Assembly (NCBI RefSeq): GCF_025947365.1
Contig: NZ_CP110012.1
Span: forward strand, 620,001 to 684,000
Length of the DNA: 64,000 nucleotides
Origin: Flavobacterium sp. N502540
GTDB taxonomy: Bacteria > Bacteroidota > Bacteroidia > Flavobacteriales > Flavobacteriaceae
Direction of reading: 5' to 3'
Made by a program: the position numbers and the translations under genes. Of the stretch, positions 62,785 to 64,000 are shown one piece after another (the stretch's first letter is position 1; each line of letters begins with the position of its first letter). The notes under the pieces were generated by a model. It had not been told where the DNA came from and searched no databases. It was given only the letters and a program-made list of their open reading frames with translations.

Positions 62785-63229
62785 AATAGAAAATATACTA
62801 GAAAAATACTTTCAGGGAGAAACCACGATTGCCGAAGAAAATCAATTAAAAGAATATTTTTCTTCACCGGATGTTGCGCAGCATTTGGAGCAATACAAAC
62901 CAATGTTTGGTTATTTCTCTCAGGTAAAAGAACAGAAATCGACGCAGACGATCCCACTAAAAACTAAAAAACGAAATGTGGCGTGGTTATCGATTGCAGC
63001 TTCAGCTGTTGTTTTACTGGGAATTGGAACCTATTTCTATACGAGCGAAAAGAATACAACTCCGGTTACAGCTCAAACGGAATTGGGAACCTATGATGAT
63101 CCGGAAGAAGCACTTGCCGCAACGCAAAAAGCTTTAGCCCTATTATCAAACAATGTTAATGTAGGTATCGAAAGTGTACAATACATTAAAGAATACGAAC
63201 AATCAAAAAACAAAATTTTTAAACAGTAA
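62771..63229 (+). CDS. Single-TM anti-sigma-like protein
   Basis: A 152-residue protein: a cytoplasmic N-terminus with FQGETTIAEENQLKEYFSS (the short acidic helix typical of Bacteroidota anti-sigma proteins), one membrane helix (about 70-90), and a periplasmic tail. It is read with the sigma factor (overlap 14 bases) and probably holds it at the membrane. Confidence 0.75.
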   Translation: MEFNKIENILEKYFQGETTIAEENQLKEYFSSPDVAQHLEQYKPMFGYFSQVKEQKSTQTIPLKTKKRNVAWLSIAASAVVLLGIGTYFYTSEKNTTPVTAQTELGTYDDPEEALAATQKALALLSNNVNVGIESVQYIKEYEQSKNKIFKQ

Positions 63230-63291
63230 TTTAAATCTCAATCCAAATGAAATCAACGATTCACGAATACAGAAAAAATAATAAAATCAGC

Positions 63292-63822
63292 ATGAGTAAA
63301 AATTTCATCATAACACTAGTTTTAGCATTTGTCAGCCACACTTTTTATGCTCAGGGAGCATTTGATAAATACGATGGTCAGGACGATGTAACCTCAGTAA
63401 TTGTAAACAAAAAAATGTTTGATTTAATGAGTAAGGTAAAAGCTGACGCTTCTGACAAAGAAACGCAACAATATATTAATCTGATAAAAAAATTAGACTA
63501 CTTAAAAGTGTTTACCACTAAAAATCCTAAAATTGAAGCTGACATGAAAGCTTCTGCAGATAAATATATAAAAACTGCCGGTTTAGAAGAATTAATGAGA
63601 GTAAACGACAGCGGTAAAAATGTTAGAATTCTAATCAAATCAGGATCAAGCGACACGCAGGTAAAAGAATTACTAATGTACATCGACGGAGCTAAGGGCA
63701 GTGAATCTGTATTACTGTCTCTTATTGGTAACTTTGACTTAAACGAAATCTCAGTACTAACAGATAAGATGCAACTTCCCGGAGGTTCTGACCTAAAAAA
63801 AGCTTCTAAAAGCAAAAAATAA
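63292..63822 (+). CDS. DUF4252-family secreted protein
   Basis: A 176-residue protein from the ATG at 63292, which begins a signal peptide (MSKNFIITLVLAF, ending YAQ). An ATG 45 bases upstream (63247) would add 15 basic residues before it and is less likely. The mature part (FDKYDGQDDVTSVIVNKKMFDLMSKV, ELLMYIDGAKGSESVLLSLIG) fits DUF4252. Function unknown; the family often sits beside sigma/anti-sigma pairs, as here. Confidence 0.75.
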   Translation: MSKNFIITLVLAFVSHTFYAQGAFDKYDGQDDVTSVIVNKKMFDLMSKVKADASDKETQQYINLIKKLDYLKVFTTKNPKIEADMKASADKYIKTAGLEELMRVNDSGKNVRILIKSGSSDTQVKELLMYIDGAKGSESVLLSLIGNFDLNEISVLTDKMQLPGGSDLKKASKSKK

Positions 63823-63823
63823 G

Positions 63824-64000
63824 ATGAAAGCAAACGTTATTACCTCAGCCCTATTAGTTTTACTAACTTTAGTAAGTTGTAATTCTACCCCTTCATTACA
63901 GAAGTATTTTGTTGAAAACACAGACAACAAAGATTTTATTGCACTTGACATTTCATCATCGATTCTAAATGTGGAGAAAGCAAAATTATCTGCAGAGCAA
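63824..64000 (+). CDS. DUF4252-like lipoprotein, partial
   Basis: Begins one base after the previous stop and runs out of the window after 59 codons. Starts MKANVITSALLVLL with a lipobox VSC and then SLQKYFVENTDNKDF, ALDISSSIL. It is probably a second DUF4252 protein, lipid-anchored. Confidence 0.65.
   Translation, partial: MKANVITSALLVLLTLVSCNSTPSLQKYFVENTDNKDFIALDISSSILNVEKAKLSAEQ

Overview
The window is chromosomal DNA of a Flavobacterium-like member of the Bacteroidota. Four things point there: AT-rich composition; promoters of the Bacteroidota type (TAnnTTTG at -7, sometimes with an upstream TTG); a Type IX secretion C-terminal signal and many lipoproteins with a Cys-Lys-Lys or Cys-Ser-Asn start; and family content typical of flavobacteria (DUF4252, DUF4421, DUF5522, PrcB-like, TonB receptor, zeaxanthin-type carotenoid genes). 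No phage, IS transposase or CRISPR array is visible.

Layout. 0-9.8 kb holds signalling genes: two paralogous TPR histidine kinases plus a response regulator (120-4312), and a second operon on the minus strand (small soluble protein, 7-TM protein, HisKA_3 kinase, NarL-type regulator; 9778-7183). Between them lie a secreted endonuclease/exonuclease-family protein and a secreted protein with a glutamine-amidotransferase-like core. 9.9-22.2 kb is mostly housekeeping: dnaB, accA, a tgt-lptG-EamA operon, a ChbG-like deacetylase, split transketolase, an FKBP lipoprotein, an S4 protein, a PyrR-like PRTase and aroK. 22.3-24.6 kb is a tRNA locus in which a promoter-tRNA-Lys-tRNA-Lys-terminator block occurs twice, flanking a tRNA-Leu and an LpxL-like acyltransferase gene.

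26.5-33.1 kb reads as a light-response and pigment island: a KirBac channel, a MerR regulator with the W-x9-EH cobalamin motif of CarH/LitR photoreceptors, crtI, crtB, crtZ, an SRPBCC protein and a photolyase. 33.2-39.6 kb has an ABC1 kinase with its TetR regulator, an epimerase, YceI, VOC, thioesterase and rmuC genes. 39.8-49.9 kb carries small secreted proteins, an ECF sigma factor with an unusual membrane partner, a large T9SS-exported nuclease-like protein, NlpE, a pseudouridine synthase and trmL.

50.0-60.6 kb is a cobalamin region: a btuFCD-like transporter (minus), cobU, a BluB-CobT fusion, cobS, cobC, then a clear cobalamin riboswitch ahead of btuB and a BtuG-like surface lipoprotein. 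It scavenges cobinamide/B12 and completes the lower ligand. Its product would be the cofactor of the CarH-like regulator 25 kb away, so the two islands may be functionally connected. 60.6-64 kb has an S41 protease and the start of a sigma/anti-sigma/DUF4252 operon that leaves the window.

A second layer is a set of about ten different short low-complexity repeat families placed in intergenic gaps, sometimes reaching into the 3' ends of genes. They are listed as repeats and discussed under findings. Identifications rest on reading motifs; no database search was run.
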